Origin: Limnohabitans sp. Rim8
GTDB lineage: Bacteria > Pseudomonadota > Gammaproteobacteria > Burkholderiales > Burkholderiaceae_C
Assembly: GCA_945901045.1 (NCBI GenBank)
Contig: CAMDKK010000014.1
Span: forward strand, 1 to 37,748
Length of the DNA: 37,748 nt
Direction of reading: 5' to 3'
The notes under the pieces are model-generated. The model saw only the letters and a program-made list of their open reading frames with translations, had not been told where the DNA came from and ran no database searches. Made by a program: the position numbers and the translations under genes. Positions 28,765-36,749 of this stretch are shown here, one piece after another; the stretch's first letter is position 1, and each line of letters opens with the position of its first letter.

Positions 28765-29676
28765 ATGGAAATCGCCCTTCTTTTTTTGATCATCATCACC
28801 CTGTTCATCATCAAAACAGTCAAAGTGGTGCCTCAGCAAAATGCATGGGTGGTCGAGCGTTTGGGCAAGTACCACGCCAGTCTGACGCCGGGTTTGAATT
28901 TCGTGGTGCCCTTTGTGGACAACGTGATTCAAAAACACAGTCTCAAAGAAATCCCGCTGGATGTGCCCAGCCAGATTTGCATCACACGCGACAACACGCA
29001 GTTGCAGGTGGATGGCATTTTGTATTTCCAGGTCACCGACCCCAAACTGGCCAGCTACGGTTCGTCCAATTACATTGTTGCTGTCACCCAACTCGCACAA
29101 ACCAGTTTGCGCAGTGTGATCGGCAAATTGGAACTCGACAAAACCTTTGAAGAGCGCGACATCATCAACGCGCAAGTGGTGGCGGCCATTGACGAGGCTG
29201 CCCTGAATTGGGGTGTCAAAGTCCTACGCTATGAGATCAAGGACTTGACACCACCCAAAGAAATTTTGCTCGCCATGCAGTCGCAAATTACGGCTGAACG
29301 GGAAAAACGCGCCTTGATCGCTGCCTCTGAAGGCCGCCGTCAAGAACAAATCAATATAGCGACTGGCGAACGTGAAGCCTTTATTGCAAGATCAGAAGGT
29401 GAAAAGCAAGCTGCCATCAACAAGGCGCAAGGCGATGCTGCGGCCATCACCGCCATGGCCGATGCCACAGCCCATGCCATCGAGCGCATTGCATCAGCCA
29501 TCAGGCAACCAGGTGGTGAGCAAGCCGTTCAACTCAAAGTAGCTGAACAAGCCGTTCTGGCTTACGGTAAAGTCGCCGCCGACGCCAAGACCACACTCAT
29601 CATTCCTGGCAATTTGACCGAAGTCTCTGGCTTGATTGCATCGGCCATGAAGATGGTCGCGATCACCAAGGACTGA
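28765..29676 (+). CDS. qmcA: SPFH/stomatin-like membrane protein (QmcA family)
   Basis: The 303-aa protein has one N-terminal transmembrane helix (IALLFLIIITLFII) and then a SPFH (band 7) domain. The SPFH region contains WVVERLGKYHASLTPGLNF and the family segment SLKEIPLDVPSQ. A long Ala/Glu/Lys-rich coiled coil follows (about 175-245, with RRQEQINIATGEREA). It ends with a hydrophobic C-terminal segment. Such proteins form large ring-like scaffolds in the inner membrane and often partner with the FtsH protease or NfeD proteins. The ATG has AGGA seven bases upstream. The nfeD-like gene directly precedes it. Confidence 0.93.
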   Translation: MEIALLFLIIITLFIIKTVKVVPQQNAWVVERLGKYHASLTPGLNFVVPFVDNVIQKHSLKEIPLDVPSQICITRDNTQLQVDGILYFQVTDPKLASYGSSNYIVAVTQLAQTSLRSVIGKLELDKTFEERDIINAQVVAAIDEAALNWGVKVLRYEIKDLTPPKEILLAMQSQITAEREKRALIAASEGRRQEQINIATGEREAFIARSEGEKQAAINKAQGDAAAITAMADATAHAIERIASAIRQPGGEQAVQLKVAEQAVLAYGKVAADAKTTLIIPGNLTEVSGLIASAMKMVAITKD

Positions 29677-29698
29677 AGCCTGGTGTGGACTTTGTGAC

Positions 29699-29707
29699 TG
29701 CTATAAT
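29699..29707 (+). promoter_or_regulatory. Extended -10 promoter of the tRNA-Ser gene
   Basis: TGC followed by a perfect TATAAT (29702-29707) forms an extended -10 element ten bases before the tRNA 5' end. No good -35 hexamer was seen, which the extended -10 may compensate. Confidence 0.7.
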
Positions 29708-29717
29708 CATGGGCTTA

Positions 29718-29808
29718 GGAACGGTGGATGAGTGGTTTAAGTCGCACGCCTGGAAAGCGTGTGTGGGTTCATAGCCCACCGCGGGTTCGAATCCCGCCTG
29801 TTCCGCCA
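29718..29808 (+). tRNA. tRNA-Ser(GGA)
   Basis: The 91-nt sequence folds as a class II tRNA. The acceptor stem GGAACGG pairs with CTGTTCC (one G-U) and is followed by G-CCA encoded in the DNA. The anticodon stem CACGC/GCGTG encloses CTGGAAA with anticodon GGA at 29752-29754, reading UCC/UCU. A long variable arm and a T-arm GGGTTCGAATCCC complete it. An island insertion is not seen at its 3' end. Confidence 0.97.
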
Positions 29809-29816
29809 AAACACAG

Positions 29817-29846
29817 CCCCAAACCAATTGGTTTGGGGTTTTTTTT
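29817..29846 (+). terminator. Intrinsic terminator of tRNA-Ser
   Basis: CCCCAAACCAATTGGTTTGGGG (a 22-base perfect palindrome, 29817-29838) is followed by eight T. It ends the tRNA transcript nine bases after the CCA. Confidence 0.93.
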
Positions 29847-29909
29847 GTCTGTCGCATACCAAGGTCGCAATGCTCATCACTGAAAAATTCAATCGCCAGC
29901 TTCCTGGTT

Positions 29910-31154
29910 ATGAAGCCTGACAGCCTGTTCCATATTCAGGGTTACGCACGGCTCTGGGGCTCGATTTTGCTGAGCAATCTGGGGGGCCAGATCACCATGA
30001 TCGTGCTGCCCCTGACCGCTGTGGTGCTGCTGCAAGCAAGCCCCACCCAGATGGGACTGCTGGGCGCGATGGAGTTGTTGCCCTTCGTTTTGCTCTCGCT
30101 GCCTGCAGGCGTTTACCTGGACCGCATCCGTAAACTGCCGGTCTACATTGCCGGTGAATTGTTGATGGCCTCGCTGCTGGTCTCAGTGCCCTTAGCCTGG
30201 TACTTCAATGTGCTGAACATGGCCTGGCTTTATGTGGTGGGGTTTGGTGCTGGCGTGGTCTATACGGTGGCAGGCTCAGCCTCACAAATCGTGCTCATTC
30301 AACTGGTCAGCCGCGATCAATTGGTCAAAGCCCATGCTCAGAATGCCATTGCCGGATCCGCCGCCGAAGTCATTGGTCCAGGCATTGCCGGCCTCTTGAT
30401 CAAAGTGCTGGGTGGGCCAATGACCTTGCTGGCAGATTGCTTTTTAGTGCTTTGCTCTGCGATCATGCTCAAGGGCCTGCGAATTCAAGAAACAGTGACT
30501 CCCCCAAAAAATGCCCATTTCTGGCGCCAACTCAAGGCTGGGCTGGCCTTTGTGCGCAGCCAACCTTTGCTGATTCAAAGCGCTATGGTGGTGGGTGCAT
30601 GGCAATTCTTCGCACAAATGGCTTTATCGATACAAGTGATCTACGCCATACGGGAGCTCAGCATGAGTGAAGAGCACCTGTCCATGAGCTATGTGGCTTT
30701 GGGCATAGGCTCGATTGCCGTGGGTCTGGCGGGACCACGCCTGTCAAAAGCCATCGGACCGGGCCCGGCCTTGCTGTTGGGGGTCGGCCTAACGGGTTTA
30801 GGCTGGATTCAGATGGCACTGTTCAAAGACCAGGTTCCAGCCGTCATTGGATTTGCCTTGATGCTGATAGGTTTTGCGTCAGGCGCCACATTGCTTTTTA
30901 TCAATTTTCTGGCGATACGGCAATCGGTTACGCCTGCACCTATGTTGGGCCGCATGACAACCACCATGCGTTGGCTGATCATGCTGCCTGCAGGCCCCGG
31001 CGCCTTGCTCGGCGGCTGGTTGGGCGAACACACCTTGATGTCAACACCCCTGCTGCTGGCGGGCGTGGGCGCTGTAGTCACTGCTGGCGTGGGCTGGGTC
31101 GTGACACCCTTGAGGCACTTGCGCGAACTGCCCCAAGCGCCCGACAACCCCTGA
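29910..31154 (+). CDS. MFS exporter (EntS-like, TC 2.A.1.38-type)
   Basis: The 414-aa membrane protein has about twelve hydrophobic helices and belongs to the MFS_3 group that includes the enterobactin exporter EntS. The early segment GYARLWGSILLSNLGGQITMIVLPL and the loop PAGVYLDRIRKLPV (variant of the MFS motif A region) fit this group. The substrate is unknown; a hydrophobic metabolite or drug is possible. There is no clear Shine-Dalgarno before the ATG. Its stop codon abuts the stop of the convergent ABC ATPase gene exactly. Confidence 0.9.
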   Translation: MKPDSLFHIQGYARLWGSILLSNLGGQITMIVLPLTAVVLLQASPTQMGLLGAMELLPFVLLSLPAGVYLDRIRKLPVYIAGELLMASLLVSVPLAWYFNVLNMAWLYVVGFGAGVVYTVAGSASQIVLIQLVSRDQLVKAHAQNAIAGSAAEVIGPGIAGLLIKVLGGPMTLLADCFLVLCSAIMLKGLRIQETVTPPKNAHFWRQLKAGLAFVRSQPLLIQSAMVVGAWQFFAQMALSIQVIYAIRELSMSEEHLSMSYVALGIGSIAVGLAGPRLSKAIGPGPALLLGVGLTGLGWIQMALFKDQVPAVIGFALMLIGFASGATLLFINFLAIRQSVTPAPMLGRMTTTMRWLIMLPAGPGALLGGWLGEHTLMSTPLLLAGVGAVVTAGVGWVVTPLRHLRELPQAPDNP

Positions 31155-32846
31155 TCAAGCCAAAGCAGCAGCGCGCTCAGCCGTCCAGCCTTTGGGAATC
31201 GATCCCAGAAGCTCCTGGGTATAAGGGTGCTGAGGGTTGGCGTAAATGTCTGCAGCTGCACCCCGCTCCACAATGTCACCCTGCTTCATGACGATCATCT
31301 GATCCGACATGTAACGCACCACATCCAGATCGTGCGAGATGAACAAGTAAGCGAGCGAAAATTCCTTTTGCAGGTCCTTGAGCAGGTTCAAGATGGTGGC
31401 CTGAACGCTCACATCAAGTGCGCTGACGGATTCGTCACAGACCACGATTTCGGGCTGCAGAATCAAGCTGCGCGCGATCGAAATGCGCTGGCGCTGACCG
31501 CCCGAAAATTCATGCGGATATTTGTGCAATGCATCAGCCCCCAAACCTACGCGTTCAAGCCACTCCAGCACCAAAGCTTGCCGTCCCACTTCATCGCCAC
31601 CCAGCCCGTGGATCTTCAAGGGCTCTTCCAGAATCCGCCCCACGGTGAACCTTGGATTCAAACTCGCATAGGGGTTCTGGAAGATGATCTGCACTTTTTT
31701 GCGCATGGCTCGAATTTGCGCCGCGTTTTGCCGCGTCAGGGCATGCCCTGCCAGCGTCACCTCGCCCCGCGTGACTTGCAGCAATTGGGCGAGCATCAAG
31801 CCCAATGTGGATTTGCCCGAACCCGACTCACCCACCACGCCCAGTGTCTCGCCCCGGCGCAAAGAAAAACTCGCATCTTTCACCGCATGCACGGTTTTAC
31901 GCGAAAACAAGCCCGTCTTGATCACATAGTCTTTGGCCAAGCTGTCCACGGTCATAAGCACTTCGCCACCGCTCGCTGGCGGGGCCCTGGGAGTCAAGAT
32001 GCGGCCTGCCGGGTTCATGAAGTCTTCAATGACCGGCAGACGTTCATAGGCCTGGTTCAAGCGCGGGCGACAGGCCAACAGCGCTTGCGTGTAGGCATCC
32101 TGAGGTCGGGTAAAGATGCTCTCTACCGACCCCGATTCCCGCACTTCGCCATGGCGCATGACCACCACTTCGTGGGCCAATTCGGCCACAAGCCCCAAAT
32201 CGTGGCTGATGAAGAGCATGCTCATCTTGTGTTTGTCTTGCAAGCGCACCAACAGCTCGATGATTTGTCGCTGCACGGTCACATCGAGCGCCGTGGTGGG
32301 TTCATCTGCAATCAGCAAACGAGGTTGACAAGCGATGGCAATGGCAATCATCACGCGCTGCTGTTGCCCGCCAGACAGTTCGTGCGGATAAGCGTTGATG
32401 CGATTGCCAGCATCCGGTATGCCCACTTCATCAATGACCGCCTTGGTCTGTTCCCAAGCTTGTTTGGGACTCAGACCCAAGTGCAGGATCAGCACTTCCG
32501 CAATTTGATGGCCAATGGTTTTGACCGGGTTGAGTGAATTCATCGGGTCCTGGAAGACCGTGGTGATCTCTTTACCCCGCAACTTGCGCAGCGCAGGCTC
32601 CGAAAGCTTGAGCAAATCGACGCCGCCGCTGAGGATCTGGCTGGCTGGATCCATCAAGGCGTTGTCTGGCAGTAAGCGCGAAATACTCAGGGCGCTGACG
32701 CTCTTGCCGCTGCCTGATTCACCGACCAGGGCCAGCGTGCGCTGATCGGGCACATCAAAACTGACACCATGCAATACGTGCTGGATGCCAGCTCGCCCCA
32801 TGTCGAAGGAGACTTTGAGATTTTTAACTTGGAGTGTGGCGGTCAT
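31155..32846 (-). CDS. Peptide-type ABC transporter, fused double ATPase (YejF-like)
   Basis: The 563-aa protein joins two ABC ATPase domains that are separate (DppD, DppF) in the classical dipeptide system. The first domain has Walker A GESGSGKSVSA, signature LSGGQQQRV and Walker B LLIADEPTTALD. The second has GESGSGKSTLG, FSGGQRQRI and IVVCDESVSALD. Both appear catalytically complete, each followed by an oligopeptide-type C-terminal tail. It powers the two permeases encoded directly upstream. The ATG at 32846 is chosen; the longer frame to 32960 overlaps the permease gene and is rejected. A gap of 11 bases separates it from the permease stop. Confidence 0.95.
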   Translation of the reverse strand: MTATLQVKNLKVSFDMGRAGIQHVLHGVSFDVPDQRTLALVGESGSGKSVSALSISRLLPDNALMDPASQILSGGVDLLKLSEPALRKLRGKEITTVFQDPMNSLNPVKTIGHQIAEVLILHLGLSPKQAWEQTKAVIDEVGIPDAGNRINAYPHELSGGQQQRVMIAIAIACQPRLLIADEPTTALDVTVQRQIIELLVRLQDKHKMSMLFISHDLGLVAELAHEVVVMRHGEVRESGSVESIFTRPQDAYTQALLACRPRLNQAYERLPVIEDFMNPAGRILTPRAPPASGGEVLMTVDSLAKDYVIKTGLFSRKTVHAVKDASFSLRRGETLGVVGESGSGKSTLGLMLAQLLQVTRGEVTLAGHALTRQNAAQIRAMRKKVQIIFQNPYASLNPRFTVGRILEEPLKIHGLGGDEVGRQALVLEWLERVGLGADALHKYPHEFSGGQRQRISIARSLILQPEIVVCDESVSALDVSVQATILNLLKDLQKEFSLAYLFISHDLDVVRYMSDQMIVMKQGDIVERGAAADIYANPQHPYTQELLGSIPKGWTAERAAALA

Positions 32847-32857
32847 TTGCAAAGCCT

Positions 32858-33910
32858 TCAACGGATCTTGGGGTCCAGCGCATCGCGCAAGGCATCGGTA
32901 AACAAGGCGAAAGCGGTCACAAAGACGGCCATCATGCAGGTGGCTGCAAGAAACTGCCACCAGATGCCCAAAATCAACTCGGTCTGAGACTCCGAGAGCA
33001 TCGTGCCCCAGCTGACCATGTCGATCGACACGCCCAAGCCCAAGAAAGACAAGATGACCTCGGCTTTGATAAAGCCCACCACATGCAGACTCAGCTGAAC
33101 CAAAACCACATGGCTGACGTTAGGCAAGATGTGCACAAACAGTCGCGAAAAATGGCTCGCACCAATCGCCTCGGCCGCACGCACATAGTCGCGCGATCGG
33201 TGCTTGATGTATTCGGCACGCACCAGTCTGTAGATGCCTGTCCAACCCACCAGACTCAAAATCACCACCACATTCATGATGCCGTTAGAAAACACCTTGG
33301 CCAGCGGCCCGGACTTGAACACCGCCGCGAGTGCAAAGATCAGCAGCACATAGGGAATGGCGTTGAACACGTTGTACAACCACTCCAGCGCATCATCCAC
33401 AGCACCGCCAAAATAACCACCAAGAGCCCCCAGCACGGTGCCAATCAGCGTGGCCATCAAAGCTGCGGTCAAGCCAACCAGAATTGAAATTTGTGCGCCT
33501 TTGATCGCTTTTTGCAAAACGTCACGGCCTATGCGGTCGCCGCCCCAAGGCAGGGTGTCTTGTTTGATCTGCTGGGTAACCGCCACCCCTGAGGCTTTTT
33601 GCTGCCATTTGTCGTAGTAAGGCGCCAAAGGATCCATGTCTGAAATATCAAGTTGCCGCACAGGCAGTTGCGCTTCTTGCGCTGCCTTGACATCGGCTTT
33701 GGCCCCCACAAAATGAGGCGGCGCAAAAGGCTGTCCTACTTCTGCCTGCCAGTCACTGCCCACCCAACCGAATTGGGCGGACACCACCAACACAAAAAAC
33801 AAGCCCACAACGAACAACGCAGCCATGCCCGTTTTGTCGCTGCGAAAACGCTCCACCACTTGGCCCCAAAGGGAATTGGGTTGACGATTTAAAACCATGA
33901 CTGCACTCAT
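32858..33910 (-). CDS. Peptide-type ABC transporter permease (DppC/YejE-like)
   Basis: The 350-aa inner-membrane protein has an N-terminal helix (GMAALFVVGLFFVLVVSAQ) and then a periplasmic segment of about 80 residues (45-125). Five further helices follow. The EAA loop that contacts the ATPase is around YVRAAEAIGASHFSRLFVHILPN. The long periplasmic loop is a feature of YejE-like permeases compared with DppC. It overlaps the upstream permease gene by four bases (ATGA), so they are translated together. The ATPase follows downstream. Confidence 0.95.
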   Translation of the reverse strand: MSAVMVLNRQPNSLWGQVVERFRSDKTGMAALFVVGLFFVLVVSAQFGWVGSDWQAEVGQPFAPPHFVGAKADVKAAQEAQLPVRQLDISDMDPLAPYYDKWQQKASGVAVTQQIKQDTLPWGGDRIGRDVLQKAIKGAQISILVGLTAALMATLIGTVLGALGGYFGGAVDDALEWLYNVFNAIPYVLLIFALAAVFKSGPLAKVFSNGIMNVVVILSLVGWTGIYRLVRAEYIKHRSRDYVRAAEAIGASHFSRLFVHILPNVSHVVLVQLSLHVVGFIKAEVILSFLGLGVSIDMVSWGTMLSESQTELILGIWWQFLAATCMMAVFVTAFALFTDALRDALDPKIR

Positions 33911-34845
33911 TTGAGTTTCACGCGGGGATCAACCCACTGGTAAAGGACATCGGTCAACAAGTTGATGACCATGGTGAGTGCAGCCAAGTAAATGGTGGCC
34001 GCCTGAATGACCGGGTAATCACTGCGATTGACCGCGGTATAGACCTCCCGCCCTAATCCGGGGATAGAGAAAAAAACTTCAATCAGGAAAGAGCCAATGA
34101 AAATGCTGGGCAAATGCGTCGCCACATTGGTCAAGATAGGAATCAATGCGTTGGGCAGCACATGCCTGAACAACACAGCCTCCTCGGACAGGCCTTTGGA
34201 GCGTGCTGTGCGAACATAATCCTGGTTGATTTCATCCAGAAAAAAGCTGCGGTAGAGCCGGGTATGCGGGCCAAGGCTGACGATGACCGCCAGCAGCACG
34301 GGCAACGGTGTGAAGACACTCAGGTTGGTCCACATGCTGTTGCTCCAGCCCTGCACCGGGAACCAGCCCAACAGAAAAGCGAACAGGTACTGGCCAAAAA
34401 TGATGTACACCAAAAAGCTGATGGACATCGCCAGGGTGCAAATGACCATGACGACTTTGTCGGTCAAAGTGCCGCGCACATAAGCCACCGCCAGACCTGC
34501 CAAGGTGCCCAGTAACACTTCGATCACCAGAATTGGCGTCATCACAGTCAAAGTGGCGGGCAAGCGAGTTTGAAAGATTTTGGCCACCGACTCATTGGTC
34601 GCCCAACTGTTGCCCCATTCAAAAGTGGCCACTTTGAGCATGAACTGCCCCACCTGCTGCCACAGCGGCAAGTCAAGGCCTAATTGCTGACGAATGGAGT
34701 CAATCTGTTCTTGCGAGGCGTTCATACCTGCCAAAATTTCGGACGGATCGCCCCCAAAGTAATGAAAAAGAAGGAAAACCAGCAGCACAACGCCTAACAA
34801 GGTAGGAATCATTTGCAAGATGCGTCTGACTAAAAAATTCAACAT
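33907..34845 (-). CDS. Peptide-type ABC transporter permease (DppB-like)
   Basis: The 312-aa inner-membrane protein has the DppB/OppB layout. It begins with an N-terminal helix MLNFLVRRILQMIPTLLGVV and a periplasmic loop with DPSEILAGMNASQEQID. The EAA motif follows, DYVRTARSKGLSEEAVLFRHVLPN, and the C-terminus ends QWVDPRVKLK. It is the first gene of the leftward ABC operon and lies 86 bases from the divergent solute-binding gene. There is no strong Shine-Dalgarno before the ATG. Confidence 0.95.
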   Translation of the reverse strand: MLNFLVRRILQMIPTLLGVVLLVFLLFHYFGGDPSEILAGMNASQEQIDSIRQQLGLDLPLWQQVGQFMLKVATFEWGNSWATNESVAKIFQTRLPATLTVMTPILVIEVLLGTLAGLAVAYVRGTLTDKVVMVICTLAMSISFLVYIIFGQYLFAFLLGWFPVQGWSNSMWTNLSVFTPLPVLLAVIVSLGPHTRLYRSFFLDEINQDYVRTARSKGLSEEAVLFRHVLPNALIPILTNVATHLPSIFIGSFLIEVFFSIPGLGREVYTAVNRSDYPVIQAATIYLAALTMVINLLTDVLYQWVDPRVKLK

Positions 34846-34931
34846 GATCGGGAAAGTGCTCGATTGACCAATTTAAATCGGTGAGGCACTATTATTGGCG
34901 CTAAAGTTGTTCATCTTTCTAAGTATTTGCC
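34846..34931. promoter_or_regulatory. Divergent promoter region of the peptide ABC importer
   Basis: The 86 bases separate the leftward permease operon and the rightward solute-binding genes. TTGACC (34864-34869) with a TATTAT-like -10 (34890-34895) could drive the rightward genes, but the 20-base spacing is long. An AT-rich ATTTAAAT lies between them. The divergent layout suggests shared control. Confidence 0.35.
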
Positions 34932-36749
34932 TTGATCTTCCTTCGCACCATCCCCACTGTCATCACACTGCTGTGTGGCCTTTCATTTCTGTCGGCACCT
35001 GCACAGACGGTCAAGCCGCCTGAAAAAGTTTTCCGATACGCCTTTGCTGCAGCAGAAACAGGGTTTGATCCAGCCCAACTCTCAGACTTGTATTCGCGGA
35101 TCCTCACCGCCAACATGTTCGATGCGCTTTACACCTACGACTACCTGGCACGGCCGTTGGTCATTCGACCCAACCTGGCTTCAGGCATGCCCGAGGTGTC
35201 GGCCGATTTCAAAACTTACACCGTCAAACTCAAGCCGGGGACTTATTTTTCAGACGATCCCGCCTTCAAGGGCATCAAGCGTGAACTGGTCGCCAGCGAC
35301 GTGGTCTATACCTACAAACGTATTTTTGACCCGAAAAACAAAAGCCCCAGCGTGAGTGGTTTGCGGGAAGAAAAGATCATTGGCATGGAAGAGTTGCGCG
35401 AGCAGGCCAGCAAGTCGGGCAAGTTCGATTACGACCGCGAGATTGAGGGCTTGCGTGCGCTGGACAAGTACACGGTGCAATTCAAATTGGGCGAGTTGCG
35501 CCCCCGGTTTCTAGAGGGCCTGACCGATCCGGGCATCTTCGGCATTGTGGCCCGGGAAGTGGTTGAAGCCTATGGCGACCGCATCATGGAGCACCCGGTG
35601 GGAACAGGGCCTTTCAAGCTGAGCGAATGGCGCAGGTCGTCCAAGATCACCTTGGTGCGCAACCCGAATTACCGCGAAGAGTATTTCGAAGCCACACCGC
35701 CTGCCGACTCCCCTTTGGCGCAGCAGGTCTACGCGAAAATGAAGGGCCGAAAGTTGCCGCAAATCGACAAGATTGAGGTCTCTATCATTGAAGAATCTCA
35801 ACCTCGATGGCTGGCGTTTTTGGGCAATGAGCATGATTTGATGGAGCGCCTCCCCGCCGCTTATGTGAACGTGGCCATTCCCCAAAACAAATTGGCACCC
35901 AACCTGCAAAAACGTGGAATCCAAATGCAACGGAATCTTCTGGGGGACGTCACCTTCAGTTACTTTGGCATGGAAAACCCCATCGTCGGTGGTTATACAC
36001 CTGAAAAAATAGCCCTGCGACGGGCAATTGCCATGGGACAAAACACAGCGGAAGAGGTTCGCTTGCCTCGCCGAGGCCAAGCCATTGTTGCGCAGGGGCC
36101 AGTCATGCCCTTGACTGCCGCATACGACCCCAATATGCGTTCAGAGATGGGGGTTTTTGACCGACCCAAAGCCATGGCTTTGCTCGACTTATTTGGCTAC
36201 ACCGACAAGGATGGCGATGGGTGGCGCGATCTGCCTGATGGCAAGCCTCTGGCCCTTGAGTACGCCACCACTTCTTCAGCGGATTACCGGGAACTCAACG
36301 AAATCTGGAAAAAGAACATGGATGCCATTGGTGTACGCGTGGTGTTTAAGTACGGCCAATGGCCAGAGTTGCTTAAGGCTTCACGCAATGGCAAACTGAT
36401 GATGTGGGGTCTGGGTTTAGGCGGTGGATCACCCGATGGTGCCGGCGTCTTGGCATTGGGCTACAGCCAGTCCAAAGGTCAGCAAAACCATGCCCGATTC
36501 AGCCTGCCCGAATACGACGAGATCTACAAAAGAATCAACCGCATGCCCGACAGCCCTGAGCGCAAGCTGTTGATAGATCAAGCCGTCAAAATTCTGGTGG
36601 CCTACATGCCCTACAAATTCAGCACCCACCGCTTTGGCACTGATCTGACACACCCCTGGTTGCAGGGTTATGTGCGCAATCCGATCGCGCGTGATTTCTG
36701 GAAATACATCGACATCGATACCGACTTGCAAAAATCCCCCAAATACTGA
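34932..36749 (+). CDS. ABC transporter solute-binding protein, family 5
   Basis: The 605-aa periplasmic protein has a signal peptide (MIFLRTIPTVITLLCGLSFLS, probable cleavage after APA or nearby). A type-II family 5 binding domain follows, with RPNLASGMPEVSADFKTYTV, a PVGTGPFKLSEWRR segment and a YDEIYKRI stretch near the end. It should bind peptides or a related solute for the divergent permease genes. A TTG at 34932 is used because a stop precedes it by three codons and no ATG starts the signal peptide. There is no clear Shine-Dalgarno, which may keep expression low. Its stop overlaps the start of the next binding-protein gene by one base (TGATG). Confidence 0.92.
   Translation: MIFLRTIPTVITLLCGLSFLSAPAQTVKPPEKVFRYAFAAAETGFDPAQLSDLYSRILTANMFDALYTYDYLARPLVIRPNLASGMPEVSADFKTYTVKLKPGTYFSDDPAFKGIKRELVASDVVYTYKRIFDPKNKSPSVSGLREEKIIGMEELREQASKSGKFDYDREIEGLRALDKYTVQFKLGELRPRFLEGLTDPGIFGIVAREVVEAYGDRIMEHPVGTGPFKLSEWRRSSKITLVRNPNYREEYFEATPPADSPLAQQVYAKMKGRKLPQIDKIEVSIIEESQPRWLAFLGNEHDLMERLPAAYVNVAIPQNKLAPNLQKRGIQMQRNLLGDVTFSYFGMENPIVGGYTPEKIALRRAIAMGQNTAEEVRLPRRGQAIVAQGPVMPLTAAYDPNMRSEMGVFDRPKAMALLDLFGYTDKDGDGWRDLPDGKPLALEYATTSSADYRELNEIWKKNMDAIGVRVVFKYGQWPELLKASRNGKLMMWGLGLGGGSPDGAGVLALGYSQSKGQQNHARFSLPEYDEIYKRINRMPDSPERKLLIDQAVKILVAYMPYKFSTHRFGTDLTHPWLQGYVRNPIARDFWKYIDIDTDLQKSPKY

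Noticed and set aside
29718-29808. tRNA-Ser as an occupied island attachment site
   Set aside because: The 3' end is followed directly by its terminator and an ordinary MFS gene. There is no integrase or duplicated tRNA end nearby.
29663-29857. 64-codon minus-strand ORF across the tRNA-Ser gene (AEQAGFEPAV-type peptide)
   Set aside because: It is the antisense reading of a tRNA gene and its terminator, a well-known annotation artefact.
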